Program-made: the position numbers and the translations under genes
Assembly (NCBI GenBank): GCA_963822255.1
Contig: CAWGGV010000008.1
Span: 1,240,001-1,304,000, forward strand
Length of the DNA stretch: 64,000 nucleotides
Direction: 5' to 3'
Source: UBA7803 sp963822255
GTDB taxonomy: Bacteria; Pseudomonadota; Gammaproteobacteria; Pseudomonadales; Azotimanducaceae
Shown: positions 17,611 to 27,127 of the stretch, in pieces
Layout: every line of letters starts with the position of its first letter
How positions within the stretch are numbered: the first letter of the stretch is position 1
The notes under the pieces: generated by a model
Told to the model about the DNA's origin: nothing
What the model saw: the letters and a program-made list of their open reading frames with translations, nothing else
Database searches by the model: none

Positions 17611-17616
17611 CGTTTT

Positions 17617-17642
17617 ATCGCGACCGGGAGGTCGCTCCCACA
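17617..17642 (-). repeat. Single REP unit
   Basis: One 'A/T'-type unit lies just upstream of the SDR start codon and downstream of the PLP enzyme gene. Confidence 0.8.
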
Positions 17643-17669
17643 GGTTGTGTTTCCACCGGTTGTCAGGTC

Positions 17670-18899
17670 CTACAGTGCTTCGTCCAGGTCCGTGATCAGA
17701 TCTTCCTCTTCCTCGATGCCTACGGAGATGCGGATGAGTGAATCGTCGATGCCCATGCTGGCGCGGCGCTCGGCGCCCATCTCGTAGTAGATGGTGTGGG
17801 CCACCGGGATTGCCAGCGTGCGGTTGTCGCCCAGGTTACTGGATTTGACGATGACCTGCAGGGCATTGAGGAACTCCCAGATATCCACCTCCGGAGTCAG
17901 CTCGAAGCTGAACAGCGCGCCCGGGTGGCGGAACAGCTGCCGGGCGCGCTGGTGTTGCGGATGAGTCTCGAGCCCGGGGTAATAGACGCGCTGGACTCGC
18001 GGGTGCGCTTCCAGCCAGCGCGCCATGGCCAGGCTGTTGGCGCACTGCCGCTCGAGGCGGAGCGCCAGCGTCTCCGCGCCCACCGCCAGATGGTGGGCGG
18101 CCTCCGGCCCAAGCGCCGCACCGAAGTCCCTGAGCCCCTTCTTCCTGATCTGGGTGATGCCCCACTTCGCCGGCTCGCCCTTCCGGTAGGTGTCATAGAT
18201 GTTGCCGAAGGTCGACCAGTCGTAGGCGCCCATCTCGGTGATGGCGCCGCCAAGGGCATTGCCGTGGCCGCCGATGTACTTGGTCAGACTGTTGACCACC
18301 AGGCTCGCCCCCACCGTCGCCGGTTTGAACAGGTACGGCGAGGTCATGGTGTTGTCGACCACATACACCAGGCCGCGCTCACGGCAGAGCTCGCCGATCT
18401 CCGCGAGGGCGGCGATCTGGGTCCGCGGGTTGGCGATGGTCTCGACGAACACCAGGCGGGTGCGGGCGGTGATGGCATCGGCCACCGCGCTCGCCTGGGT
18501 AGCGTCCACGAACGTCACGTCCACACCATGGGCGCCGAAGCTCTCGAACAGGCTGTTGGTGTTGCCGAACAGGAACGAGCTCGAGACGAAGTGGTCGCCC
18601 TCCCGCAGAAGCGCGAACAGCATGGTGCCAATGGCCGCCATGCCGGTGGAGAAGCACACCGTCTGCAGCCCCTCCTCCATGGTGGTGATCTTGGTCTGCA
18701 GCGCTTCCACGGTGGGATTGACCTGTCGGCCGTAGCTGTAGCCCGCCTGCCTGCCCTGGAACACCGCAGCGAGATCCCGCGCGTCCTCATAGCCATAGGC
18801 CACGGTGGCGTGCACGGGCTTTTGCAGCGAGCCGTGCTCGATGGGCTGCCGGCGGTCGCTGTGGACGATACGGGTGGTGAATCCCTTCATGCCCTTCAT
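17670..18899 (-). CDS. Cystathionine gamma-synthase-family PLP enzyme
   Basis: A 409-residue fold-type I PLP enzyme of the Cys/Met metabolism family. The cofactor lysine lies in VNSLTKYIGGHGN, with the preceding DNTMTSPY aspartate, CFSTGMAAI near the phosphate site and YSYGRQVNPT at the subunit interface. The family includes cystathionine gamma-synthase, O-succinylhomoserine sulfhydrylase and methionine gamma-lyase; this sequence does not decide among them. The N-terminus is a 9-bp repeat (MKGMKGF) that offers starts at 18899 and 18890; GGAG 8 nt before 18899 favours the first. It lies 5 bp after the stop of the EAL protein gene, so the two are probably cotranscribed. Confidence 0.85.
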   Translation of the reverse strand: MKGMKGFTTRIVHSDRRQPIEHGSLQKPVHATVAYGYEDARDLAAVFQGRQAGYSYGRQVNPTVEALQTKITTMEEGLQTVCFSTGMAAIGTMLFALLREGDHFVSSSFLFGNTNSLFESFGAHGVDVTFVDATQASAVADAITARTRLVFVETIANPRTQIAALAEIGELCRERGLVYVVDNTMTSPYLFKPATVGASLVVNSLTKYIGGHGNALGGAITEMGAYDWSTFGNIYDTYRKGEPAKWGITQIRKKGLRDFGAALGPEAAHHLAVGAETLALRLERQCANSLAMARWLEAHPRVQRVYYPGLETHPQHQRARQLFRHPGALFSFELTPEVDIWEFLNALQVIVKSSNLGDNRTLAIPVAHTIYYEMGAERRASMGIDDSLIRISVGIEEEEDLITDLDEAL

Positions 18900-18904
18900 G
18901 CCCT

Positions 18905-21220
18905 TCACTCCTGGGGCCAGTCGTCCGCGACCGGGGCAGCGCTCGTCAGCGCGTCCAGGGTGGTGGAGGAATCGCGATCGGATGATCGCTCCCACGGTGA
19001 GTCGGCGAGAAGCTTTGCTACGTCGTTGGGAGGCACCGCGCGACTGAAGATGAAGCCCTGCGCTTCCCTGCAGCCGTGGGTGGCGAGGTAGCGGAGCTGA
19101 CTTCGGCTTTCCACCCCTTCCGCCGCGATGATGAGCTTCAGCCCCTGGGCCATGGCGACGATGGCGTCGATGACGGGCGCGCCGCCCTGGTCGGAGCGGA
19201 TGTCGCCGACGAACGTGCGGTCGACCTTCAGCTTGTTGATGGGGAACTGGTGCAGGTAGGAAAGCGACGTGTAGCCAGTGCCGAAGTCATCGATGGCAAT
19301 GATGACGCCCATGCGCCGCAGGTCCTTCAGCCGCGGCACGATCACCTCGATGTCGCGCATCAGCGTGGCTTCCGTGATCTCGACGTTCACCGCCGAGCCG
19401 GGGAGCCCCGCCACGTCCAGCGCGCGGAGGAAATGGGTGATGAAGTTGTCCTGCTCGAGCTGCACGGCAGAGACGTTGACCGAGACCTTGAGCTCAGGAG
19501 AGCCGCGGCTCCGCCACCGGGCCACGTCCTTGAACGCCTGGCCCTGCACCAGCGCGTCGACCTCGGCGATCAGCCCGGTCTCTTCGGCGAGCGCCATGAA
19601 CTCCTCCGGCTCCACCAGCCCCTGCACCGGGTGCTGCCAGCGCACCAGCGCCTCGACGCCGATGATGCTGCCGGTGTCGAGGGAAACCTGCGGCTGGTAG
19701 TGGACAACCAGCTCGTCCTGGGCCAGAGCGCTGCGCAGCTCGCGCTCCATGGTGAGTCGGGTGGAGAAGCGGTGGTTCATCTGCTCCGAGAAGAACTGGT
19801 AACCGTTTCGCCGATTGCTCTTCACGTGATACATCGCGATGTCGGCGTTCTGAATCAAGGTCTCCTCGTTGGCGCCGGCCTCGGGATACAGAGCAATGCC
19901 GATGCTGGCGCCCACGTAGAGCTCGTGCCCGTCGATGCTGAACGGCGCCGTCAGACGCTCGAGAATCTTGCTGGCGATGACCACCACGTCGTCGCGGGTA
20001 CGGACCTCCGGCAGCAGCAGCATGAACTCGTCACCGCCGAACCGCGACAGCGTATCGCCGCTGCGCAGGCACCCCAGCAGGCGGTTCGCCACCGCCTTCA
20101 GCAGCCGGTCGCCCATGGTGTGACCGAGGGTGTCGTTGACGACTTTGAAGCGGTCGAGGTCCAGGAACATCACCGCGAGCTTGCGTTTGTTGCGCTCGGC
20201 CTGGGCAATGGCCAGGGCCAGACGATCGCGCAGCAGCGCCCGGTTGGGCAGACGGGTCAGCAGATCGTGGTAGGCCTGGAAGTTGATGACCTCTTCGGCT
20301 TCCTTGCGCTCTGTGATGTCCCGCGCCGTGCCGTAGGTGCCCATGAACCCGCGCCGGGTGCGTTCCCGCGGATCGCTGTAGACCCCCATGGCGGTGATTT
20401 CCATCCACACCCCGTGGCCGTGGAGTACCCGCGTGCCGCGCCGCTGCAGGCGGCTTTTCATGCGGAGCTCGACGTTGCTGGCGGAACGGTTGCCGGTGCG
20501 GCGCTCGTCGAACACGCGGCGGGCGTGGTCGAGAAAATCCGGATCGACGATCTCGCTGAAGTGCCGGCCGATCAGCTCTTCCTTGCGGTAGCCGAGCAGC
20601 GGCCCGACGCGGTCGTTCAGAAAGGTGAAACAGCCGTTGCGGTCCAGCATGTACACCAGATCCGGGGAGCTGTTGACGATGAAGCGGTGCAGCGACTCCG
20701 ACTCGCGCAGCCGGAGATCCATCATCGCAGTCTCGGATTCGAGCCTGCACTGGCGCAGCGCGCTTTCCAGGGTGGCGATGAGCTCGCCGGCCTCGTAGGG
20801 TTTTTTCACGAAGTCGAACGCACCGCAGTGCAGGGCGTGCTTCACCCCGGTGTAGCTGGCATCGCCGCTCACCACGATGATCTTGCAGCCGAGCTCCTCG
20901 CGCGACGCGAACTCCAGCACATCGTGGCCGCTCACGCCGGGCATGATCAGGTCGAGCAGGACCACGTCGTAGTCGCGGCTTCTGAGCTTCTCCAACGCCT
21001 GCTCGCCGCCGAGCGCGGTGTCCGCTCGATAGCCGTGCATCGCCACGAGCTGATACAGGCTGTCGAGCAGCGCCGGTTTGTCGTCCACCAGCAGGATCGC
21101 CGCCCGCTCGGACACTCCCGGCTGACCGGCTGCCAACCCGTTCCCGGGGCTGTCCATGGACCCAATGCCTTTGTGATCGCTACCGAACGTGGCGTTGCTG
21201 GATACAGCCGTGTCTGCCAC
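18905..21220 (-). CDS. Receiver-PAS-GGDEF-EAL cyclic-di-GMP signalling protein
   Basis: A 771-residue protein with a receiver domain (residues 41-155: acidic pair D46/D47, phosphorylation site D90 in VLLDLIMPG, KKP at 139-141), a PAS domain (about 175-290), GGDEF (about 320-490) and EAL (about 510-735). The GGDEF motif is intact as FGGDEF, preceded by RSGD in the position of the RxxD inhibitory site. EALVRW, DDFGTGYTS and AEGVES indicate a complete phosphodiesterase site. It could therefore make and degrade c-di-GMP under phosphorylation control. A degenerate REP unit encodes residues 743-751 near the C-terminus. Start is GTG 21220, with ATG 21157 as an alternative. No partner kinase is adjacent. 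Confidence 0.92.
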   Translation of the reverse strand: MADTAVSSNATFGSDHKGIGSMDSPGNGLAAGQPGVSERAAILLVDDKPALLDSLYQLVAMHGYRADTALGGEQALEKLRSRDYDVVLLDLIMPGVSGHDVLEFASREELGCKIIVVSGDASYTGVKHALHCGAFDFVKKPYEAGELIATLESALRQCRLESETAMMDLRLRESESLHRFIVNSSPDLVYMLDRNGCFTFLNDRVGPLLGYRKEELIGRHFSEIVDPDFLDHARRVFDERRTGNRSASNVELRMKSRLQRRGTRVLHGHGVWMEITAMGVYSDPRERTRRGFMGTYGTARDITERKEAEEVINFQAYHDLLTRLPNRALLRDRLALAIAQAERNKRKLAVMFLDLDRFKVVNDTLGHTMGDRLLKAVANRLLGCLRSGDTLSRFGGDEFMLLLPEVRTRDDVVVIASKILERLTAPFSIDGHELYVGASIGIALYPEAGANEETLIQNADIAMYHVKSNRRNGYQFFSEQMNHRFSTRLTMERELRSALAQDELVVHYQPQVSLDTGSIIGVEALVRWQHPVQGLVEPEEFMALAEETGLIAEVDALVQGQAFKDVARWRSRGSPELKVSVNVSAVQLEQDNFITHFLRALDVAGLPGSAVNVEITEATLMRDIEVIVPRLKDLRRMGVIIAIDDFGTGYTSLSYLHQFPINKLKVDRTFVGDIRSDQGGAPVIDAIVAMAQGLKLIIAAEGVESRSQLRYLATHGCREAQGFIFSRAVPPNDVAKLLADSPWERSSDRDSSTTLDALTSAAPVADDWPQE
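18971..18995 (-). repeat. Degenerate REP unit inside the EAL protein gene
   Basis: TGGGAGCGATCATCCGATCG on the minus strand is a mutated REP unit, read in frame as WERSSDRDS about 25 codons before the stop, beyond the EAL fold. Confidence 0.7.
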
Positions 21221-21352
21221 AGTGCTCTTGTCTACCGTCTCCCTGGCGCATCCGCGGACGCGGCGTGCGAGGAATCACGCGCTCCCACAACGTTCGGCCC
21301 CATTGTGACCTGTTTCAGGCAGCGATCCTAGACAGCATTGTGTAAGTGCCGT

Positions 21353-21946
21353 TCAGCTTTTCGACGCGCGGGAATCCGCCGGGCCATCGTGCAGGAACGG
21401 CCGCGGCCAAAGGTCGAACACCCGAGAAAGCACCGAAAGTACCAGCGCGTGGCGGATCTCTCCCGATTGCACCGCGCGGGTCACGGCCTCGACCGACATC
21501 GGCTCCACACGGATAGCCTCGCCGCTGGAGAGATCCTGATCGTCGGTCAGCTCGACGTTGCGCGCCAGGTACTGATGGCACAGGTGGTCGTGAAAGGCGG
21601 GATTCGGCTCCACCGCTCCCAGGTAATGCCACTCACCACCCGTGTAGCCGGTCTCCTCCGCCAGCTCCCGTTTCGCTGCGGTCAGCGGGGCTTCGCCCGG
21701 GTCCACCATCCCGCCCGGCACCTCCAAGGTGGTGTAGCCCACGCCGAAGCGGAACTGGCGGATCATCACCAGGCGGCCGTCCGGCAGTTGGGCCACCACG
21801 TTCACCCAGTCCACCGATTCCAGAACGATGCGCTTCATCACGTCGCCGCTCACCGGATGCCGGCGGAAGTCGTAGCGCGCGCGGAACAGCAGTAGATCCT
21901 CGCCGTACTCCCGGTCTTCCAGCGGCCAATCGAGATCGTCACTCAT
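21353..21946 (-). CDS. nudE: Nudix hydrolase, ADP-sugar/NADH diphosphatase type
   Basis: A 197-residue Nudix protein with a complete Nudix box: GGMVDPGEAPLTAAKRELAEETGY fits G-x5-E-x7-REUxEExGU. The domain follows FRARYDFRRHPVSGDVMKR and VAQLPDGRLVMIRQFRFGVG, the layout of the ADP-ribose/NudE-like branch that cleaves ADP-linked dinucleotides and sugars. Its ATG overlaps the end of attH by 8 bp, making it the last gene of the attEFGH operon. The symbol is given by similarity of layout and the exact substrate is not certain. Confidence 0.75.
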   Translation of the reverse strand: MSDDLDWPLEDREYGEDLLLFRARYDFRRHPVSGDVMKRIVLESVDWVNVVAQLPDGRLVMIRQFRFGVGYTTLEVPGGMVDPGEAPLTAAKRELAEETGYTGGEWHYLGAVEPNPAFHDHLCHQYLARNVELTDDQDLSSGEAIRVEPMSVEAVTRAVQSGEIRHALVLSVLSRVFDLWPRPFLHDGPADSRASKS

Positions 21947-23048
21947 AACCCGTCAACTCCATGTAGCCCGTGCCGATGGGTCCGCCGGAGTCGTCGAACA
22001 CTCGCACCAGACCTTCCCAATACCTGACCAGCGTGTCCATCCGCTGATCGTCCACTGCCGCCCGCACCTCGAAGCGCCGCGGGCCCTGGGGCGACATCAC
22101 CGACAACCGCCAGCTCACCGGCCAGCGCACACCCCGGCCGTCCTGCCACCAGCGAACCGGCTGCAGGGTGAAGTCCTGGGTGCGCAGCGGATGTGTGTCG
22201 CCGCCGGCCCCCACCCAGAGCCCCTGATCGTAGGGGTCGCGGACGCCGCTGTCGTTCCTGAGCTGAAACACCATGAGATCCACGCCGGAGCTGAGCTGAA
22301 GGCCAAACCAGTCCCAGCCCTCCTGACCCTTCAGCACGCTGGTGCTCCACTCCCGGTCGAACCAGGCGGTGCCGCTTACCGCCGCCGCCTTGCCGCCCAC
22401 CTGCAGCGACCCGCGGGCCGCCAGGCGCGGCAGCGAATAATAGTAAGAAGCCTCACCGGGGCCTTTGCGGGACAGCCCCCGATCCCCCTGAAGCACGATG
22501 GGTGCCAGGGGCTGCATGGCCATCCGCACCTGGAAGTCTTCCGCGGCGCCCTCCAGGGTCAGGTCGGCCAGGTCCGGACCGGACGCCGCCAGGCGCCAGC
22601 CGTCCAGGTGAGCGCGAAACGGCGTCACCGACACGCCCGCGAGCCGCGGGTGCCCCCGGGCCAGCCGCTGTGCCGCCAGGTGACGGCCCGCCGCGACGTC
22701 GGTGACGGCCAGGTGCGCGAGATAGACCTGGGTGGCGTCCCACGGCCCGCCGATGACGGGGCGGGGGCGGAGCGCCTGGCGGAACAGGGTGAACTGCACG
22801 CCGAACGCATCACCCTGCTCCGTCTGCAGGCTTGCGGTCAGATACCACCACTCGCTGCGATAGCGCGGGTGGGGGCCGTGGTCCGCCGGGAAGTGAAACG
22901 GCCGGATCCGCTCGGCCCGGGCGAAGCCGGATACGTCCGTGCCGCCCAGAATCGCGCCTAGCCGGAGCGGGCCCGCCACGCAACGGGGCGCCGTCGCTGC
23001 GAGCAGCGCGCCGGCCAGGGAGCCCGTGAGCACGTCACGCCGCTTCAT
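21939..23048 (-). CDS. AttH/CrtC-like lipocalin-fold hydrolase, exported
   Basis: A 369-residue protein with the AttH / carotenoid 1,2-hydratase-like double-lipocalin layout. It shows HPRYRSEWWYLTASL, FGVQFTLFRQAL, SYYYSLPRLAARG, GTAWFDREWSTS and GWDWFGLQLSSGVDLMVFQLR. The N-terminus MKRRDVLTGSLAGALLAATA has a twin arginine and hydrophobic core, suggesting Tat or Sec export. It is the last part of an ABC-type AttE-AttFG-AttH cluster, overlapping the permease gene by 14 bp. In characterised att loci the role is still unclear, so only the periplasmic location and family are supported. Confidence 0.85.
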   Translation of the reverse strand: MKRRDVLTGSLAGALLAATAPRCVAGPLRLGAILGGTDVSGFARAERIRPFHFPADHGPHPRYRSEWWYLTASLQTEQGDAFGVQFTLFRQALRPRPVIGGPWDATQVYLAHLAVTDVAAGRHLAAQRLARGHPRLAGVSVTPFRAHLDGWRLAASGPDLADLTLEGAAEDFQVRMAMQPLAPIVLQGDRGLSRKGPGEASYYYSLPRLAARGSLQVGGKAAAVSGTAWFDREWSTSVLKGQEGWDWFGLQLSSGVDLMVFQLRNDSGVRDPYDQGLWVGAGGDTHPLRTQDFTLQPVRWWQDGRGVRWPVSWRLSVMSPQGPRRFEVRAAVDDQRMDTLVRYWEGLVRVFDDSGGPIGTGYMELTGYE

Positions 23049-25506
23049 GCAGACTCCCCCGTTCCCGCGGGGCCGGCAGCGCGCCGGCCAGCACCGCGGC
23101 GAGCACGCCGAGCACCAGCGGCGGCAGCCAGCCCGTTAACGGGAAGTGCAACGTCACCGTCCAGCCGAACGAGCGGGGATTGATGACGGCGCACAACGTC
23201 CAGGCCATCGCGAGGCCCAAGGGCGCCGCCAGCGCCATGGCGAGGCCGCCCACCAGCCCCGCCCGCAGCAGGGCGATGCGGCGCAGCTCCGCGGCGGTGA
23301 CGCCCTCGGCGCGCAGCAGCGCGTTGGTCGGCGCCTGGTGCAGGCGAAGGGCCGTCAATGCGTTGTAGGTGCCGACCACGGCCACCACCAGAGCCAGCAG
23401 CGTCAGGGCCTGGGTGATGGCGAACGTGCGGTCGAACACGTCGAGGGCGGTGGCGCGGATCTCGGCTCGGGACTCCACGGTGACGGACGGAAAACGCTCG
23501 CTCAGACGGTCGCGAAGGTCCGCTGGTTTCGCGCCGGCCGCCAGGGTCACCGTGAGCCGGTCGGGCCGCGCGGTGACGCCGAGGCGGTCGAGGCTGGCCG
23601 CGTCCACCAGCATGCGACCGGTAGGGTCGCCGAAGCCCGGGAACGTGCCGACCACGGTGAGGGTGCCATGATCCGCCTCCACCCGGGCTCCGGGCGCGAG
23701 GTGCAGATCCCGGGCCAGCCGCTCGCTGACCAGGGCCTCGCCCGCCGCCAGCGGCCGTGAATAGCCGTAGCGAGCGCTCTCCCGCGCGTCGAAGCGGCCG
23801 TAGCCCAGCTCCACCGGCACGCCGTTCACCCGCGCCTGCCCGTCTCCCGTCCAGGTCACGCGGCCGACGGCAGGCTGCGCCGCCAGCCACTCGCTCACCG
23901 TGTCCGCCGGCGCCGCCGTCACGTCCACATACAGGTCCCCGGCGAGCCGCACCGCCAGCATGCGGTCGAAGTCGCCGCGAAAGCTCTCCACCATCAGTGC
24001 GATGCCGATGCTGGTGGCGACTGCCAGAGACAGGGCTGCCAGGGCGACCCCGAGCATCTGCGGATACCAGGCCACGCCGCGCAGCGCCAGGCGTGTCAGC
24101 ACCGAGCCCCGGAGCCCCACCACCGCGCGCCGCAGCAGCGCCAGCAGCGGCGCCACCAGCGCCACGCCGGCGAGGCTCATGGCGAAGATGGCGAGAAACC
24201 CGCCGAGCACGCCGGTGCGCTCCACCCCAAGGCCCACCGCCACCGCCGCCACCAGCAGCGGAGCGAGCGAGCGCCGGCCGAGCAGGAGCCAGCGCGGTGC
24301 CGGCCGGTCGGGACGCCACTCCCGGGCGAACGCGCCCAGCCCGCCGAGCAGACAGACGCCGAGGCCGGAGATCACTGCCTTGGCGATCACCCAGCCGTCG
24401 AGGCTGGCAAAGCCCGGCGGCCGCGGCAGGGCGACGTCCACGCCGCGGGTCGCGAGGCCGGTCAAAGCCGAAGCCAGCAACGCGCCGGCGACGATGCCGA
24501 CGGCGGTGGCGAGGCTGCCCATGACCAGGAACACGGTGACGAAGCTTCGCCGCAGGGCCTGGCCGGAAACCCCCACTGCGTGGAGCCGTTCCATCAGCAG
24601 GTGCTGGCGGCGCAGCCAGATCACACCCACCTGATAGATGAGAAACCAGGCAACCAGCAACGCAAGGGTGCCGAGGGCACCGAGGTCGAAAAGCACGGCG
24701 CGGGCGAACTGGGCTGACGGGCGCTCGGCTGTGACCGGGATCAGCCGCCAGTCGGTGTTCGCCGGAGGTCGCGGCCCGGCGACCGTTCCTGCGGGGGACG
24801 CTGCGAAGCCGAGGATCGAGAGGTCGGAGCTCGTCGGCGCGGGCAGGCCGGCGCCGAAGCCCGGCATCAGGCGGTCGAGGCGCCGGCGCCATGGCTGCCA
24901 GGGATCGTGCACCCGCAGGCCGATGCGGTTGACGGCATCGGGACCGGCGCCGAGCATGACCTGCGCGGCGGCGATGTCCGCGACCACGGCCGCGCCCAGC
25001 CCGGTGCGCTGCACCGCCGAGACCCGGAAGTCGCGGCCGCCGATGCTCATGGTGTCGCCGACCGCCACCCCGAGCGACGCGTCCGCCACCAGGGCTTCGC
25101 CCACCAGCACGTCGTCGGACACGGCCGGACGCTGCACGCCACCTGCCGCGGCCGGGGATGGCATGGCCAGCCAGTCGGCACCAAGCACCCGCAGCCGGCG
25201 CCGCCCCCACCGGGTGGTGCCCTCCACCACCGGCACCATGGCCTCCACCGCGGAGTGCGGATCGCGCCGCCAACGTGCCCGCAGGTCGAAGTAGTCGTCG
25301 GCCGTCATGCCCGGCCGCTGCAGAACGTGGGTCACTCCGGCCAGATGCGGCGGCTCCGCGGCGTCCAGCGACTCGACGACCCGAGCACTGATCAGGTGCA
25401 CGGCGACCACCGAAGCAACGCCGAGGGCGACGCCGAGAAGCGCCGTGGCGGCGCTCCACGGCGCGCGCGTGACGAAGCGGAGCTGGCTCCGGACGAGCAG
25501 ACTCAC
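23035..25506 (-). CDS. FtsX-like ABC transporter permease (AttFG type)
   Basis: An approximately 823-residue permease with the MacB/FtsX layout: one N-terminal membrane helix after SQLRFVTRAP, a large periplasmic domain, a central helical bundle (about residues 260-460) and a second half ending in three helices (LALVVAVVGTYNALTAL, AMALAAPLGLAMAWTL and PPLVLGVLAAVLAGALP). This is the two-repeat form that fuses AttF and AttG. I prefer the GTG at 25506 (8 bp after the attE stop); an earlier GTG at 25539 would overlap attE. It works with the ATPase encoded just upstream, probably to move a lipid or lipoprotein-like substrate; that is inference from the family. Confidence 0.87.
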   Translation of the reverse strand: MSLLVRSQLRFVTRAPWSAATALLGVALGVASVVAVHLISARVVESLDAAEPPHLAGVTHVLQRPGMTADDYFDLRARWRRDPHSAVEAMVPVVEGTTRWGRRRLRVLGADWLAMPSPAAAGGVQRPAVSDDVLVGEALVADASLGVAVGDTMSIGGRDFRVSAVQRTGLGAAVVADIAAAQVMLGAGPDAVNRIGLRVHDPWQPWRRRLDRLMPGFGAGLPAPTSSDLSILGFAASPAGTVAGPRPPANTDWRLIPVTAERPSAQFARAVLFDLGALGTLALLVAWFLIYQVGVIWLRRQHLLMERLHAVGVSGQALRRSFVTVFLVMGSLATAVGIVAGALLASALTGLATRGVDVALPRPPGFASLDGWVIAKAVISGLGVCLLGGLGAFAREWRPDRPAPRWLLLGRRSLAPLLVAAVAVGLGVERTGVLGGFLAIFAMSLAGVALVAPLLALLRRAVVGLRGSVLTRLALRGVAWYPQMLGVALAALSLAVATSIGIALMVESFRGDFDRMLAVRLAGDLYVDVTAAPADTVSEWLAAQPAVGRVTWTGDGQARVNGVPVELGYGRFDARESARYGYSRPLAAGEALVSERLARDLHLAPGARVEADHGTLTVVGTFPGFGDPTGRMLVDAASLDRLGVTARPDRLTVTLAAGAKPADLRDRLSERFPSVTVESRAEIRATALDVFDRTFAITQALTLLALVVAVVGTYNALTALRLHQAPTNALLRAEGVTAAELRRIALLRAGLVGGLAMALAAPLGLAMAWTLCAVINPRSFGWTVTLHFPLTGWLPPLVLGVLAAVLAGALPAPRERGSLHEAA

Positions 25507-25513
25507 CGGGACG

Positions 25514-26209
25514 TCACGCCGTGGCGTCCGCGTCGGCACCGCGCAGGCGCGCCATCTCCAGCACCCGGTCCGCGCGGGCTGCGATCTCGGCGTTGTGGGT
25601 GGCGACGATCAACGCGCCGCCCACGGCCCGCACCTCGCGCCACAGCAACTCCGCCACCCGCTCGGCGTTGACCGCGTCGAGGTTCCCCGTCGGCTCGTCC
25701 GCCAGCACCAGCGCCGGCTGGTGGGCGAGCGCCCGGGCGATGGCGACCCGCTGGCGCTCGCCGCCGGACAGCTCCTCCGGGAAGGCGTCGCCGCGGTCGC
25801 CGAGACCGAGCCCGGCCAGGCGCTCGAGGGCGCTACCGGTCAGATCGGCGCGGCGGTTCAGCTCGAGCGGCAGCAGCACGTTCTCGCGCACGGTGAGCGT
25901 GGGCACGAGATTGAAGAACTGGAACACGTAGCCGATGTGGGCGCGCCGGACGGCCGTGCGCGCGGTATCGTCGAGCGTTTCGAGGCTCCGCAGGTTTCCG
26001 TCCACCCGAAGCCGCAGATGCCCGGCATCGGGGGTAAGCAGACCGGCCACCAGATTCAGCAGGGTGGTTTTGCCGGAGCCGCTGGGGCCTCGAAGCGCGA
26101 CCACCTCGCCGGCATCGAGGGTGAGGTCGACGGCGGACAGCACCCGGCGGCGGCCGCGGCCGTCGGCGTAGCTCTTGGTCAGGCCCTCGATCTCGAGGAT
26201 ACGGGTCAT
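25514..26209 (-). CDS. ABC transporter ATP-binding protein (AttE/LolD type)
   Basis: A 231-residue ATPase of the LolD/MacB branch. It shows Walker A GPSGSGKTT, Q-loop FQFFNLVPTLTVREN, signature LSGGERQRVAIARAL, Walker B LVLADEPTGNLD and the switch histidine in VATHNAEIAAR. The ATG overlaps the stop of the upstream Nudix gene by ATGA, and the permease gene follows immediately. It powers the FtsX-like permease encoded downstream. Confidence 0.92.
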   Translation of the reverse strand: MTRILEIEGLTKSYADGRGRRRVLSAVDLTLDAGEVVALRGPSGSGKTTLLNLVAGLLTPDAGHLRLRVDGNLRSLETLDDTARTAVRRAHIGYVFQFFNLVPTLTVRENVLLPLELNRRADLTGSALERLAGLGLGDRGDAFPEELSGGERQRVAIARALAHQPALVLADEPTGNLDAVNAERVAELLWREVRAVGGALIVATHNAEIAARADRVLEMARLRGADADATA

Positions 26210-26960
26210 CGCAGGGGGTGCATGCCCTGTCGGCGCAGCTCGTCGGTCAGCTCGGCGAGGTGGGCTTCCGCCGTCACCGCGGCCAGCATCGCCTCCACCT
26301 GGGGGTAGACGGCGATGCTGCCGAGGGTGGTGAGGGTGGGGGAGATCATGCGCCAGCGTCCCTGGTCGGCAGCATCCAGAGCGTCCTGCGGCCGCACCCA
26401 TTCGTCGTCGGCCGCCTCGTGCGATGAGCCAGGGTCTGCTGCTCCGGCGGCATGGCAGCGATGAAGAAACGGGTATCGAAGCGCCGCGGCGCCTGCTCCG
26501 GGGTGATCCAGTGGCTGAAGTAGAGCACCCGGTCGGCGGCCAGGCGCAGCCCTTCCCGCCGGCACAGGTCCGTCAGCGACAGCTCGCCATCGATGAGCTG
26601 CTGACGGTAGCGGTGAAAACGCGCCACTTCCCCTTCGTCGCGCCAGTCGATCGGCGCGCCGTCGCGGTAGGCCAGCAGCACGCCGCACTCCTCGAAGCAC
26701 TCGCGGATCGCCGCCACCCAGTACCGCAGGCCCCCGGCGGCCAGCCCCAGCAGCCGGTCGGCCTCGGCCTCGTCGAGCCCGACCACCAGCTCCGGCGCAA
26801 AGTCGGCCTCGTCCACCTTACCGCCGGGAAAGACGTGAAGATCCGGGAAGTCGCCGCCGCCCGGTCGCTTCATCATGAAGACTTCCGGGCCCTCTGGGCC
26901 GCTGCGGACCAGCACGACACTGGCGGCCAGGCGGATGTTGCCTCGTACGAGTGGTTGCAT
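26206..26960 (-). CDS. Nudix hydrolase (NUDT19-like), frameshifted
   Basis: The protein starts LVRGNIRLAASVVLVR and contains VFPGGKVDEADF and a Nudix-like helix AIRECFEECGVLL. Next come VLYFSHWITPEQAPRRFDTRFFIAAMP, a layout close to NUDT19/NUDT7-type CoA diphosphatases, which cleave CoA and acyl-CoA. At about 26412-26428 the match moves one frame over to HEAADDEWVRPQDAL and continues to the stop, which overlaps attE by ATGA. It is the first gene of the operon that continues through attE, attFG, attH and nudE, so two Nudix genes bracket the transporter. The substrate is inferred from family resemblance only. Confidence 0.8.
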
Positions 26961-27012
26961 GTGATATCAGATTGCCATCTCTTGCCCGAGCCGGAAGCGG
27001 CCGGTACATTGC

Positions 27013-27029
27013 GGTCAAAACATTTGACC
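27013..27029. promoter_or_regulatory. Perfect 17-bp palindrome, candidate operator for the Arc-like repressor
   Basis: GGTCAAA-ACA-TTTGACC is a perfect 7-bp inverted repeat in the AT-rich gap between the Nudix operon (start 26960) and the Arc-like gene (start 27128). A related half-site TTTGCGACC follows at about 27040-27048. Ribbon-helix-helix repressors bind such short inverted repeats, so autoregulation is likely, possibly with control of the divergent operon. Confidence 0.5.
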
Positions 27030-27127
27030 AATAAACAAATTTGCGACCAACCAGGCGGTGCGGCGCCTCCGTTCCTGCGCAGTAACCCAGGCCTTCCCAT
27101 CGACCTCGGATCAGGAGCGAGCGTCGG

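Noticed and set aside
19076..21331. A 751-codon open frame antisense to the GGDEF-EAL gene
   Set aside because: It mirrors the codon pattern of the real gene and has His/Ala/Val-rich composition without domains.
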